From positions 1 to 40,609 of the forward strand of contig JBJEFI010000086.1 of assembly GCA_051873875.1 (NCBI GenBank): 40,609 nucleotides of DNA, given 5' to 3'. The translations under genes were made by a program, and so were the position numbers. The notes under the pieces were generated by a model. That model was not told the origin of the DNA and ran no database searches. It saw only the letters and a list, made by a program, of their open reading frames with translations. The DNA is from JBJEFI01 sp051873875. Its GTDB lineage: Bacteria; Bacillota; Bacilli; Bacillales; Bacillaceae_G. Shown in pieces: positions 8,494 to 16,538 of the stretch; position 1 is the stretch's first letter, and every line of letters starts with the position of its first letter.

Positions 8494-8567
8494 TTAGTAA
8501 GAACTTATTTAACTAACTACGGCTAAAGATGCAGGGAAAAGCCGCATTGATAAAGGTTTTATTTTAT
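8494..8567 (-). repeat. Dispersed intergenic repeat, diverged copy R1
   Basis: The plus strand reads GTAAGAAC, TTAACTAAC, a small CGGCT/AGCCG hairpin, and an AT-rich end, in the same order as R2 (9113) and R4 (23104) but with a diverged distal end. The rest of the recD2 to 8659 spacer shows no gene. Confidence 0.45.
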
Positions 8568-8658
8568 AGCTAAGAAGAAAGATTACGTTAGTATATTTTT
8601 CCCACATTTGGCAACAATACCGTAATAGATAACCTTAAGAATGAAGGAGTGAACGGAA

Positions 8659-8853
8659 TTGGAAATGAAATGCCCAAATTGTAGGGGAAAGAATTTAGGT
8701 AAAATTGGTGTCAATCAATATTATTGCTGGAATTGCTATATTGAATTGTCCATTGGAAAAGGGATTATTAATGTTCATCAAGTAGAAGAAGATGGTTCTT
8801 TAAGCTCATTAGATGATTTATTTGAAGAGAGCGATCGCTCTGTCATCATGTAA
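8659..8853 (+). CDS. Small zinc-ribbon protein (64 aa)
   Basis: A 64-residue protein with two CxxC pairs (CPNC at 5-8 and CWNC at 23-26) that look like a zinc ribbon, followed by an acidic tail with SLSSLDDLFEE. The start is probably TTG 8659, ten bases after AAGGAG; ATG 8665 is also in frame. It sits between recD2 and a YrzQ-like gene, the region where B. subtilis has small uncharacterised yrz genes. It may be the counterpart of one of these, but I cannot confirm which. Its function is unknown; a nucleic-acid or protein-binding role would be typical for the fold. Confidence 0.75.
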   Translation: MEMKCPNCRGKNLGKIGVNQYYCWNCYIELSIGKGIINVHQVEEDGSLSSLDDLFEESDRSVIM

Positions 8854-8877
8854 GTTACATTAAAAGGAGAGATAAAC

Positions 8878-9009
8878 ATGAACAAAGTAGTTTCATCTTT
8901 AATCGTAATTGGCGCTGGAGTAGCAGCTTATCAAGTAGCAAAGAAAAATGATTTATTGACTGAAAAGAATTTTAAACGAGCAAAACGTATGATGAAAATG
9001 CTTATGTAA
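8878..9009 (+). CDS. yrzQ: YrzQ-like small protein (DUF3918)
   Basis: A 43-residue peptide, MNKVVSSLIVIGAGVAAYQV followed by a basic Met-rich tail KRAKRMMKMLM. The glycine/alanine-rich hydrophobic N-terminus and the RxxKRMMK tail are the pattern of the DUF3918/YrzQ family, which has no known function. AAAGGAGAG lies seven to eight bases before ATG 8878. It follows the zinc-ribbon gene by 24 bases, so the two are probably co-transcribed. The symbol is given by family resemblance and position. Confidence 0.65.
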   Translation: MNKVVSSLIVIGAGVAAYQVAKKNDLLTEKNFKRAKRMMKMLM

Positions 9010-9112
9010 AAAAGATGTTTTGTCTATCTTAAAAAGTCCGAAAAAAGATGGTATGCCAACGTTTATCTCATTCAAACTGTTATTAAACCCTCACTAAGTG
9101 AAGAGTAAGTGA

Positions 9113-9181
9113 CAGTAAGAACCCGATTGGTTTAACTAACCATTAGTAGAAAAATCTAATGATGGAAGTTTCACTTTATTA
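9113..9181 (-). repeat. Dispersed intergenic repeat, copy R2
   Basis: The plus strand reads CAGTAAGAACCCGATTGG, TTAACTAACCATTAGTAG, AAAAAT, CTAATGATGGAAG, TTTCACTTTATTA. The CATTAG/CTAATG arms form an inner hairpin. Its end TGGAAGTTTCACTTTATTA is identical over 19 bases to R5 at 38131-38149. Confidence 0.75.
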
Positions 9182-9240
9182 AAGGGCTTTTTTAATTCTG
9201 TGTGGGTACCTCTTACTCGCCTAAAAAGGAAGGTATGTTC

Positions 9241-10305
9241 ATGGAAGAAGCACAGCGTAAACGTTGGTTGTATCGCCTTTTAGTCGCATTATTAATTTTA
9301 ATCGTCTTATATGCCTTTTTGTTAGTTAAACCATTTTGGTATCCAATTTATAAAGTAATTCTTATTGTATTGGGACCCTTTCTTTTTTCTTATTTTATTG
9401 CCTATTTGCTACACCCAGTTGTAGAAAGGCTTCACCGTTGGGGTGTTTATCGCCCGATTGCTATTCTTCTTTTATATCTATTTTTCTTTGGAGGAATTGG
9501 CTACGGTCTTTATAAAGGAATGCCTATATTAATTGAGCAATTAAAGGAATTAAGTGATAATTTGCCTCGATTCGTTTCTTTATATGAAGGGACAATTGCT
9601 AAAGTCCAAAATGGAACAGCAGGAATGCCGTCCTTTATCATTGAAGGAATGGATAATTTCTTTATGGAAATGGAAAACTGGCTTCAGCGATTGATTGAAC
9701 GATTAGTAGATATTATGACTACAATTGTTAGCTCGCTGCTATTGTTTATCATCATTCCATTTTTGGTTTTTTATATTTCAAAAGACTTTAAACAAATTAA
9801 TCAGTTTATATATGAATTGTTTCCGAAAAAATATCGAGATACGTTGCGGACATTTGTTTTAGCTATTGATGAATCGCTAGGAAGATATATTCGCGGGCAA
9901 TTAATCGTTATGTTGGTACTGATGATTGCAGCAAGTATTGTTTTCTTTTTTATTGACTTAAAGTATTCGTTAGTACTTGGCATCCTTATCGGTGCTACAG
10001 ATATTATTCCTTACTTTGGTCCAATAATTGGTGCAATTCCAGCCCTAGTTATTGCAATGACCATGTCTACCTCTATGGTCGTGAAAACGTTGGTTGCAAT
10101 TGTTATTTTACAATTTGTAGAAAGTAACGTATTAAGTCCATATATCGTTGGAAAATCTCTACATATTCATCCGATTGTCATTATATTGGCTATTTTAGCT
10201 GGTGGAGAAATAGGAGGAATGGCAGGATTGCTACTTGCTGTCCCTATGATTGCAATTGGCAGGGTTTTTTTAATAAATTTAAAAAAGCATTACCGCAAAT
10301 CTTGA
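9241..10305 (+). CDS. yrrI: AI-2E family transporter (YrrI)
   Basis: A 354-residue polytopic membrane protein. Two N-terminal spans (about 12-33 and 38-60), a third near 70-90, a soluble loop of about 90 residues, and several C-terminal spans with the family signature GATDIIPYFGPIIGAIPA are seen. The AI-2E (formerly UPF0118/PerM) family is associated with autoinducer-2 or ion export; the substrate here is not known. ATG 9241 follows AAAAGGAAGG by seven bases, better than ATG 9235. The stop codon overlaps the -35 box of the alaS promoter. B. subtilis yrrI occupies the equivalent position. Confidence 0.88.
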   Translation: MEEAQRKRWLYRLLVALLILIVLYAFLLVKPFWYPIYKVILIVLGPFLFSYFIAYLLHPVVERLHRWGVYRPIAILLLYLFFFGGIGYGLYKGMPILIEQLKELSDNLPRFVSLYEGTIAKVQNGTAGMPSFIIEGMDNFFMEMENWLQRLIERLVDIMTTIVSSLLLFIIIPFLVFYISKDFKQINQFIYELFPKKYRDTLRTFVLAIDESLGRYIRGQLIVMLVLMIAASIVFFFIDLKYSLVLGILIGATDIIPYFGPIIGAIPALVIAMTMSTSMVVKTLVAIVILQFVESNVLSPYIVGKSLHIHPIVIILAILAGGEIGGMAGLLLAVPMIAIGRVFLINLKKHYRKS

Positions 10306-10330
10306 CACGCATTTTACAGTTGCATATAAT
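10302..10330 (+). promoter_or_regulatory. Sigma-A promoter of alaS
   Basis: TTGACA (10302-10307) and TATAAT (10325-10330), both perfect consensus, are 17 bases apart. The -35 box contains the yrrI stop codon (TGA 10303-10305). Transcription should start near 10337. Confidence 0.9.
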
Positions 10331-10336
10331 GAATGG

Positions 10337-10570
10337 CATATATGTTAAATCGATGATGGAATGAGTATGCTAAAGCCCATTTTTAGAGAGGAATTTCCGA
10401 GGCTGAAAGAAATTCTAAATGAAGAGTAGCAGAAAGCTAATCCAAAAGAGCAGTTAATCCCTGCCGTCTTGCCACGTTACGGCAACTTGAGGTGATGACC
10501 ATTTGGTCATAATCAGGGTGGTAACGCGAGATAATCTCTCGTCCCTGCGTTTAGGGGCGGGAGTTTTTTT
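10337..10570 (+). promoter_or_regulatory. T-box leader of alaS (tRNA-Ala sensing, specifier GCU)
   Basis: Stem I has the AGTA motif, the AGAGAG bulge near 10385 and the distal loop GGCTGAAA. The specifier loop reads GAAAGCTAAT, giving GCU (10436-10438), an alanine codon. The T-box sequence AGGGTGGTAACGCG starts at 10515; its bulge UGGU can pair with a tRNA 3' end ACCA, the end expected for tRNA-Ala. The terminator pairs CTCTCGTCCCT (10536-10546) with AGGGGCGGGAG (10553-10563), followed by seven T. Uncharged tRNA-Ala should favour the antiterminator and turn alaS on. Confidence 0.93.
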
Positions 10571-10598
10571 ATGCCTAAAAATAGAGGAGGAAATAAAT

Positions 10599-13244
10599 AT
10601 GAAAAATTTAACAGGCGCACAAGTTCGCCAAATGTGGTTGGATTTCTTTAAAGAAAAAGGCCATGCAGTAGAGCCAAGTGCATCATTAGTACCAGTAAAC
10701 GATCCAACATTATTATGGATTAACGCTGGTGTAGCAGCATTAAAAAAATATTTTGATGGTCGTGTTGTACCAGAAAATCCACGTATTACAAATGCTCAAA
10801 AATCAATTCGTACAAACGATATTGAAAACGTAGGGAAAACAGCTCGCCACCATACGTTTTTTGAAATGTTAGGGAACTTTTCTATCGGTGATTATTTCCG
10901 TGAAGAAGCTGTTACATGGGGATGGGAATTATTAACATCACCACAATGGTTTGGCTTTGATAAAGAAAAATTATTCGTAACAGTTTATCCAAGTGACCAA
11001 GATACATATGACTTGTGGGTAAAACTAGGTGTAGACCCAAGTCATATTATTCGTACAGAAGAAAACTTCTGGGAAATTGGAGAAGGTCCATGTGGGCCAT
11101 GTACAGAGATTTTCTTTGATCGTGGTACAAAATACGACCCTGAAAATATCGGAATTCGTTTATTAGAAGAAGATATTGAAAATGATCGTTACATTGAAAT
11201 TTGGAATATTGTATTCTCACAATTTAACTCAAAAGAAGGGTTAGCTCGTGAAGAGTATCCTGAGTTACCAAATAAAAACATCGATACAGGGATGGGTCTT
11301 GAACGTATGGCATGTGTACTTCAAGGCGTAGAAACAAACTTTGACAGCGACTTATTTATGCCAATTATTCGTGCAACAGAAGAAATTTCTGGTCAAAAAT
11401 ATAGCGAAGATGCAAATAAAGATATTGCTTTTAAAGTAATTGCTGACCATATTCGTACAGTAACATTTGCTGTATGTGATGGTGCATTACCTTCAAATGA
11501 AGGCCGTGGCTATGTATTACGTCGTCTATTACGTCGTGCTGTTCGTTATGGTAAAAACTTAAATGTAAATCGTCCATTTATGTTTGAATTAGTACCAGTT
11601 GTAGCAGAGGTAATGAATGATTATTATCCAGAAATCGAGAATAAAACAGAATTTATTCAAAAAGTAGTAAAAAATGAAGAAGAGCGTTTCCATGAAACAT
11701 TAAATGATGGATTAGCAATTCTTTCTGAAATCATTGAAAAAGCAAAAGGAAATAACGAAGATACAGTAGCTGGTTCAGATGTATTCCGCTTATATGACAC
11801 ATACGGCTTCCCAGTTGAGTTAACAGAAGAGTATGCAGAAGAAGAAGGAATGAAAATCGACCGCGATGGCTTTAATGCAGAGATGGAACAACAACGTGAA
11901 CGTGCTCGTGCAGCTCGTCAAGATGTAGAGTCGATGCAAGTACAAGATGGTGTATTACGTAACATTACGGATGAAAGTAAGTTCGTTGGTTATAATACAA
12001 CGAATACCCAATCAATCGTTATTAACATTATCAAAGACGGTGAGCTTGTAGAAATGTTATCTACTGGTGAAGAAGCACAAGTTATGTTAGATGTAACACC
12101 TTTCTATGCAGAAAGTGGTGGACAAATCGCCGATACAGGTGTGATTGTTGGTGAAGGTGTTGTGTTATCTGTAAAAGATGTTCAAAAAGCACCAAATGGT
12201 CAACCATTACACCGTGTTGTAGTGGAAGAGGGAACATTACAAACAGGTGTGAATGTAACGGCTACAATTGATGAAAATAACCGTCAAGCAATCATCAAAA
12301 ACCATACTGCAACCCACCTTTTACACCGTGCACTAAAAGATGTATTAGGTGAGCATGTTAACCAAGCTGGTTCTTTAGTAACAGCTGAGCGTTTACGTTT
12401 TGACTTCTCTCACTTCGGAGCAGTAACAGCTGAAGAATTAGATCGTGTAGAACGTGAAGTAAATGAAGCAATTTGGTCAAGTATTGCAATGGATATTCGT
12501 GAAATGCCAATTGCTGAAGCGAAAGCATTAGGGGCAATGGCTTTATTCGGTGAAAAATATGGCGATGTAGTTCGCGTTGTTCGTGCTGGTGATTATAGCG
12601 TAGAACTTTGTGGTGGTTGCCATGTAGATAACACTGCAGCAATCGGCATTTTCAAAATTGCTTCTGAATCTGGAATTGGAGCAGGTACTCGTCGTATCGA
12701 AGCTGTAACTGGAAAAGCAGCATACGAATTAATGAATGGCCAAGTCAACTTATTAAAAGAAACAGCTACTAAATTAAAAACAAACCCAAAAGACATCTTA
12801 ACACGTGTAGATGGTTTATTTGCAGAAATGAAAACATTACAAAAAGAAAATGAATCATTAGCTGCGAAATTAAGCAATATTGAAGCTAGTAGCTTAACTG
12901 ATAAAATCGTTGAAATTAATGGTGTAAACGTACTGGCAGCAAAAGTGAACGATGCAGATATGAACGGTTTACGTACAATGATGGATGACTTAAAAAATAA
13001 ATTAGGTTCAGCTGTGATTATGTTAGCATCTATTAATGGTGATAAAGTAAACTTACTTGCTGGTGTTACAAAAGACTTAATCCCAACATACCACGCAGGA
13101 AACTTAATTAAAGAAGTAGCGAAACGCTGTGGCGGTGGCGGTGGTGGCCGTCCTGATATGGCACAAGCTGGTGGTAAAAATCCTGCTGCAGTAAATGAAG
13201 CGTTAAGTTTTGTTGAAGAATACGTGAAATCTATTTCAAAATAA
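10599..13244 (+). CDS. alaS: Alanine--tRNA ligase
   Basis: An 881-residue class II synthetase that charges tRNA-Ala in the cytoplasm. The aminoacylation domain has TARHHTFFEMLGNFSIGDYF (motif 2 region) and NIDTGMGLERM (motif 3). The editing domain has the zinc ligands HTATHLLH and CGGCH. The C-Ala domain ends with the CGGGGGGRPDMAQAGGK glycine-rich signature. ATG 10599 follows GAGGAGG. The stretch at about residues 150-280 (GEGPCGPCTEIFFDRG, YDPENIGIRLLEEDIENDRY) differs from the B. subtilis pattern GPSGPNTEIFYDRG and recalls Lactobacillales enzymes, while the last 400 residues are Bacillus-like. It is controlled by the T-box leader. Confidence 0.98.
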   Translation: MKNLTGAQVRQMWLDFFKEKGHAVEPSASLVPVNDPTLLWINAGVAALKKYFDGRVVPENPRITNAQKSIRTNDIENVGKTARHHTFFEMLGNFSIGDYFREEAVTWGWELLTSPQWFGFDKEKLFVTVYPSDQDTYDLWVKLGVDPSHIIRTEENFWEIGEGPCGPCTEIFFDRGTKYDPENIGIRLLEEDIENDRYIEIWNIVFSQFNSKEGLAREEYPELPNKNIDTGMGLERMACVLQGVETNFDSDLFMPIIRATEEISGQKYSEDANKDIAFKVIADHIRTVTFAVCDGALPSNEGRGYVLRRLLRRAVRYGKNLNVNRPFMFELVPVVAEVMNDYYPEIENKTEFIQKVVKNEEERFHETLNDGLAILSEIIEKAKGNNEDTVAGSDVFRLYDTYGFPVELTEEYAEEEGMKIDRDGFNAEMEQQRERARAARQDVESMQVQDGVLRNITDESKFVGYNTTNTQSIVINIIKDGELVEMLSTGEEAQVMLDVTPFYAESGGQIADTGVIVGEGVVLSVKDVQKAPNGQPLHRVVVEEGTLQTGVNVTATIDENNRQAIIKNHTATHLLHRALKDVLGEHVNQAGSLVTAERLRFDFSHFGAVTAEELDRVEREVNEAIWSSIAMDIREMPIAEAKALGAMALFGEKYGDVVRVVRAGDYSVELCGGCHVDNTAAIGIFKIASESGIGAGTRRIEAVTGKAAYELMNGQVNLLKETATKLKTNPKDILTRVDGLFAEMKTLQKENESLAAKLSNIEASSLTDKIVEINGVNVLAAKVNDADMNGLRTMMDDLKNKLGSAVIMLASINGDKVNLLAGVTKDLIPTYHAGNLIKEVAKRCGGGGGGRPDMAQAGGKNPAAVNEALSFVEEYVKSISK

Positions 13245-13260
13245 AAGGTTTTTAGTGTAA

Positions 13261-13295
13261 AATAAAGGGAGATACTATTATTATCTCCCTTTATT
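13261..13295 (+). terminator. Hairpin after alaS, weak terminator
   Basis: AATAAAGGGAGATA and TATCTCCCTTTATT form a perfect 14-bp stem around a seven-base loop. No separate T run follows, since TTTATT is part of the stem. It may stop only some transcripts and let others enter ireB-ruvX-yrzB. Confidence 0.6.
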
Positions 13296-13319
13296 GGGAT
13301 ATGCGAGGTGCGGAGACGT

Positions 13320-13586
13320 ATGGATACTTTTGATAAAACAATGAAGTTTAACATTCAAGAAGAAACACAGCATGTTCAAGCCGAGGATGTATTGTTTTCA
13401 GTGTATAATGCATTGAAAGACAAAGGGTATAATCCAATTAATCAAATCGTGGGTTATTTACTATCAGGAGATCCAGCTTACATACCTCGTCATCTTGATG
13501 CGCGAAATCAAATTCGCAAGCTAGAGCGGGATGAAATCATTGAAGAGCTTGTGAAATCCTATTTAAAACATCATCGTGGAGAGTAA
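13320..13586 (+). CDS. ireB: IreB family regulatory phosphoprotein (YrzL, UPF0297)
   Basis: An 88-residue protein matching the IreB/UPF0297 family along its length: DTFDKTMKF at the start and LSGDPAYIPRHLDARNQIRKLERDEIIEELV in the middle. In Enterococcus IreB is a substrate of the kinase IreK and affects cephalosporin resistance; the Bacillus role is little known. ATG 13320 is preferred because GGAG lies a few bases before it and the protein then starts as in relatives. Its last codons are directly followed by the ruvX start (ATG 13588, one base after the stop). The ireB-ruvX-yrzB trio downstream of alaS is conserved in Firmicutes. Confidence 0.93.
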   Translation: MDTFDKTMKFNIQEETQHVQAEDVLFSVYNALKDKGYNPINQIVGYLLSGDPAYIPRHLDARNQIRKLERDEIIEELVKSYLKHHRGE

Positions 13587-13587
13587 A

Positions 13588-14007
13588 ATGCGAATACTAG
13601 GTTTAGATGTGGGAACAAAGACTGTTGGCGTTGCGTTAAGTGATGCGATGGGATGGACAGCCCAAGGAATAGAAACAATCAAAATTGATGAAGAAAAAAA
13701 TGAATTAGGCTTTGACAGAATCCAAGAATTGGTTACAATGAACGAAGTAAGTACAATTGTTGTTGGTCTTCCTAAAAATATGAATGGGACGATTGGTGAA
13801 CGTGGAGAAGCATGTCAACACTTTGCACAACTTTTACAAGAAAAGTTAAATTTGAAGGTTGTCATGTGGGACGAGCGCTTATCAACGATGGCAGCGGAGC
13901 GCTTATTAATTTCCGCTGATGTAAGTCGGAAAAAGCGTAAAAAGGTCATTGATAAAATGGCAGCAGTTGTAATTTTACAAAGTTACTTAGATAGTATATC
14001 AAAATAA
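13588..14007 (+). CDS. ruvX: Putative pre-16S rRNA nuclease / Holliday junction resolvase-like YqgF (YrrK)
   Basis: A 139-residue RNase H-fold protein of the YqgF family. The opening MRILGLDVGTKTVGVALSD holds the first catalytic Asp, VVGLPKNMNG is the second strand motif, and WDERLSTMAAERLL plus DKMAAVVILQSYLD complete the active site. E. coli YqgF trims the 5' end of 16S rRNA; the Holliday junction role suggested by the name is less certain. GGAG at the end of ireB acts as ribosome site for ATG 13588. It is the middle gene of ireB-ruvX-yrzB. Confidence 0.95.
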   Translation: MRILGLDVGTKTVGVALSDAMGWTAQGIETIKIDEEKNELGFDRIQELVTMNEVSTIVVGLPKNMNGTIGERGEACQHFAQLLQEKLNLKVVMWDERLSTMAAERLLISADVSRKKRKKVIDKMAAVVILQSYLDSISK

Positions 14008-14021
14008 AGAGGTGCATTAGC

Positions 14022-14312
14022 ATGGAAGAAAAACAAATTACAGTTATCGATGAAGAAGGTAACGAAATACTTTGCGAAGTATTACACTATTTTTACTTAG
14101 ATCAATTTAACAAACACTATGTTGTTATTTCTCCGTATGAAGAAGATGAAGAAGGTGCACGTGTAATCGATGCATTAACATTCGATCCAGATGATGAAAC
14201 AGAAGAAGGTAGCTTACACCCAATCGAAACAGAAGAAGAGTGGGATGTAGTTGAAGAAATTATCAACACGCTACTAGATGAGTTAGAAGCAGACGAATTA
14301 GACGAAGAATAA
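14022..14312 (+). CDS. yrzB: DUF1292 protein YrzB (UPF0473)
   Basis: A 96-residue, strongly acidic protein (rich in Glu and Asp, especially the C-terminal ELEADELDEE) of the DUF1292 family. It opens with EKQITVIDEEGNEILCEVLHYF, the family hallmark. Function is unknown; conservation next to ruvX and ireB suggests a link to RNA processing or translation, but this is inference. GAGGTG lies eight bases before ATG 14022. A strong terminator ends the transcription unit. Confidence 0.92.
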   Translation: MEEKQITVIDEEGNEILCEVLHYFYLDQFNKHYVVISPYEEDEEGARVIDALTFDPDDETEEGSLHPIETEEEWDVVEEIINTLLDELEADELDEE

Positions 14313-14322
14313 AATAATGAAG

Positions 14323-14353
14323 AAGCGACACATGAAAATGTGTCGCTTTTTTT
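14323..14353 (+). terminator. Terminator of ireB-ruvX-yrzB
   Basis: AAGCGACACAT, loop GAAA, ATGTGTCGCTT and a T run to 14353: an 11-bp perfect stem with a stable tetraloop. Confidence 0.95.
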
Positions 14354-14507
14354 GTCTATTCTTTTACTTTTTTTCCATTAAACTCCCTTTTTTCTGACAC
14401 TGTACTAGGACAAAATAAGAAGGAATCTTGCATAATTAGACAAAATTTCCCCACAAAAATAAAGAATGTTGTATAATAAAAAGCAGTGTTTAGAGAGGAG
14501 CGCGAAG

Positions 14508-15626
14508 ATGAACAAGAAAGAGAAAGATTATTTTCCGTCGCTTGAAGAGCGAACGAAAGAGGCAAAAACAGTGCGAAAAGTAGTTGTGACGGTTACGCTT
14601 ATTGTTGTGGCTGCCATTCTTGCAGTTGGTATTGCTGTTTATTTTTATATTTCATCAAGCTTAAAACCAATTGATAAAACAGATAAAACAAAAATAAAAG
14701 TAACAATTCCATTAGGCTCTACCGCTTCTTCAATGGGAGCAATTCTTGAAGAAAAGGGATTAATTAAAAACGATAAAGTATTCCGCTATTATATTAAATT
14801 TAAAAATGAATCGGGCTTCCAAGCAGGGGACTATCAATTATCAAAATCAATGGATTTAAAAGAAATCATTAAAACTTTGAAAAGTGGAACTGTTGGTAAA
14901 GAAGCTGTTTACAAAGTAACAATTCCTGAAGGGAAAACATTAGATCAAATTGCAAAAATTCTTGCAGAACGTGCCAAAGTAAATGAAACGACATTTTTAA
15001 AGACAGTAGATGATGAGGCATTTATTAAAAAGATGCAAGAGAAGTACCCAACGCTTATTACAAATGATGTGTTTAAAAAGGATATTAAACATCCCTTAGA
15101 GGGGTACTTATTTCCAGCTACATATGAATATTTTGAGAAAGACTTAACGATTGAAGAAGTAGTCGAACCAATGCTTAAAAAAGCTCAAGATGTTGTTGGG
15201 GAATATTTAGAAGAGATAAAAGAAAAGAAATTTACAGTGCATCAAGCATTAACGCTAGCATCTTTAATTGAAGAAGAGGCAACAGGCTTTACAGATCGTC
15301 AACGAATTGCAAGTGTATTTTATAATCGTTTTGAAAAAGGAATGCCACTTCAAACAGACCCAACGGTTTTATATGCATTAGGAAAGCATAAAGACCGTGT
15401 ATTATACAAAGATTTAGAAGTAGACTCACCGTATAATACGTATAAAGTAAAAGGATTAACACCAGGCCCAATTGCCAATGCAGGAGAAGCTTCTTTAAAA
15501 GCAGCATTAAATCCTGCGAAAGAAGATTATTTATATTTCTTAGCAGATTCATCTGGTAAAGTGTATTATGCAAAAACGTTAGAAGAACATAACGCGTTGA
15601 AAGCAAAACACATTACAAAAGAATAA
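14508..15626 (+). CDS. mltG: Endolytic murein transglycosylase MltG (YrrL)
   Basis: A 372-residue membrane-anchored protein of the YceG-like family. MltG cleaves nascent glycan strands and is thought to set their length. A cytoplasmic charged start is followed by one membrane span (about residues 27-48), a LysM-like region, and the catalytic domain with LASLIEEEATGFTDRQRIASVFYNR; by comparison with E. coli the catalytic Glu should be residue 255. TDPTVLYALG and LTPGPIANAGEASLKAALNP are also typical. ATG 14508 follows GAGAGGAG by seven bases. A TATAAT at 14472-14477 may be its -10 box, without a good -35. Confidence 0.95.
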   Translation: MNKKEKDYFPSLEERTKEAKTVRKVVVTVTLIVVAAILAVGIAVYFYISSSLKPIDKTDKTKIKVTIPLGSTASSMGAILEEKGLIKNDKVFRYYIKFKNESGFQAGDYQLSKSMDLKEIIKTLKSGTVGKEAVYKVTIPEGKTLDQIAKILAERAKVNETTFLKTVDDEAFIKKMQEKYPTLITNDVFKKDIKHPLEGYLFPATYEYFEKDLTIEEVVEPMLKKAQDVVGEYLEEIKEKKFTVHQALTLASLIEEEATGFTDRQRIASVFYNRFEKGMPLQTDPTVLYALGKHKDRVLYKDLEVDSPYNTYKVKGLTPGPIANAGEASLKAALNPAKEDYLYFLADSSGKVYYAKTLEEHNALKAKHITKE

Positions 15627-15650
15627 ATAGCTTGTGAAAATAAACATGTG

Positions 15651-15676
15651 AAAAAGGAGAGCAATTCTCCTTTTTT
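15651..15676 (+). terminator. Terminator of mltG
   Basis: AAAAAGGAGA, loop GCAAT, TCTCCTTTTTT. Confidence 0.92.
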
Positions 15677-15739
15677 ATTATGTAAAGAGTAAAGAAGCTT
15701 TTACTTTTAGTAATTGATTGATTTGGGTACACTTGTCAT

Positions 15740-15754
15740 TAAAGTGAAACTTCT
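15740..15754 (+). repeat. Short fragment of the dispersed repeat, R6
   Basis: TAAAGTGAAACTTCT is identical to the start of R3 at 18766. The following bases no longer match, so this is at most a truncated copy. The rest of the mltG-trmR spacer holds a small AACGG/CCGTT hairpin (about 15810-15825) and the trmR promoter. Confidence 0.45.
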
Positions 15755-15828
15755 ATGTAAACATTTAGACACTTTAAAGATTTGAAGAGAAAGTCATTGT
15801 GCCAGTTAGAACGGAATAAACCGTTATG

Positions 15829-15857
15829 TAGACGATAAGAGCCGTTTATGATAGAAT
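15829..15857 (+). promoter_or_regulatory. Probable promoter of trmR-trhP1-trhP2
   Basis: TAGACG (15829-15834) and TAGAAT (15852-15857) are 17 bases apart, matching four and five of six consensus positions. Confidence 0.45.
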
Positions 15858-15892
15858 AAAAAAAGTTTTGCAGTAGATTTAGGAGGTTGGTT

Positions 15893-16531
15893 ATGGACCA
15901 ACAACATGTAGAAACATACTTACTTGATTTAATTAAACCCCGCAATCCATTATTAACAGAAATGGAAGAATACGCCAAAGAAAATGGTGTACCAATTATG
16001 GATTTGCTTGGAATGGAATATATGCTTCAATTATTACGATTAATTCAACCAAAGCGTGTTCTTGAAATTGGGACAGCAATTGGGTATTCAGGATTACGAA
16101 TGATTGAGGAAATTGAAGGATTAGAAGTCGTTAGTATTGAACGCGATGAAGATCGTTATGAGAAAGCAATACAATACATTGAAAGAGCACAATGTGATTC
16201 TATTCATTTAATTTATGGGGATGCATTGGAAACATTCTCTGAAGTAGAAGCATTTGGCACTTTTGATGTTATTTTTATTGACGCGGCGAAAAGCCAATAT
16301 CGCCGTTTTTTTGAGTTATATGAACCATTATTAACAGAAACAGGCGTTATTATTTCGGATAATGTACTGTTTAAAGGATTAATTGCAGCTGAGAAAATTG
16401 AATCACGAAACGTTCGCCAGATGATGCGAAAATTACGAAATTATAATGAATGGTTAGTGAATAATCCTAATTATGATACAACTATTTTCCCAATTGGTGA
16501 TGGCGTAGCTGTAAGTAAGAAAAAGAGGTGA
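15893..16531 (+). CDS. trmR: tRNA 5-hydroxyuridine methyltransferase TrmR (YrrM)
   Basis: A 212-residue SAM-dependent O-methyltransferase of the COMT-like family. The glycine-rich SAM loop is VLEIGTAIGYSGLRM, followed by the acidic ribose-binding IERDEDRYEKA and the metal-binding region FIDAAKSQYRRFFE with ISDNVLFKG. In B. subtilis the protein methylates 5-hydroxyuridine at position 34 to 5-methoxyuridine in several tRNAs. AGGAGG lies six bases before ATG 15893. It is directly followed by trhP1 and trhP2, whose products make its substrate, so this operon holds the whole pathway. Confidence 0.93.
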   Translation: MDQQHVETYLLDLIKPRNPLLTEMEEYAKENGVPIMDLLGMEYMLQLLRLIQPKRVLEIGTAIGYSGLRMIEEIEGLEVVSIERDEDRYEKAIQYIERAQCDSIHLIYGDALETFSEVEAFGTFDVIFIDAAKSQYRRFFELYEPLLTETGVIISDNVLFKGLIAAEKIESRNVRQMMRKLRNYNEWLVNNPNYDTTIFPIGDGVAVSKKKR

Positions 16532-16538
16532 CGAAGGA

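Noticed and set aside
12593..13354. A 253-codon open frame antisense to the alaS 3' end
   Set aside because: It is the mirror of a strongly coding region, has no ribosome site, and its sequence is an unstructured Ser/Thr/Pro/Phe-rich mixture typical of antisense frames.
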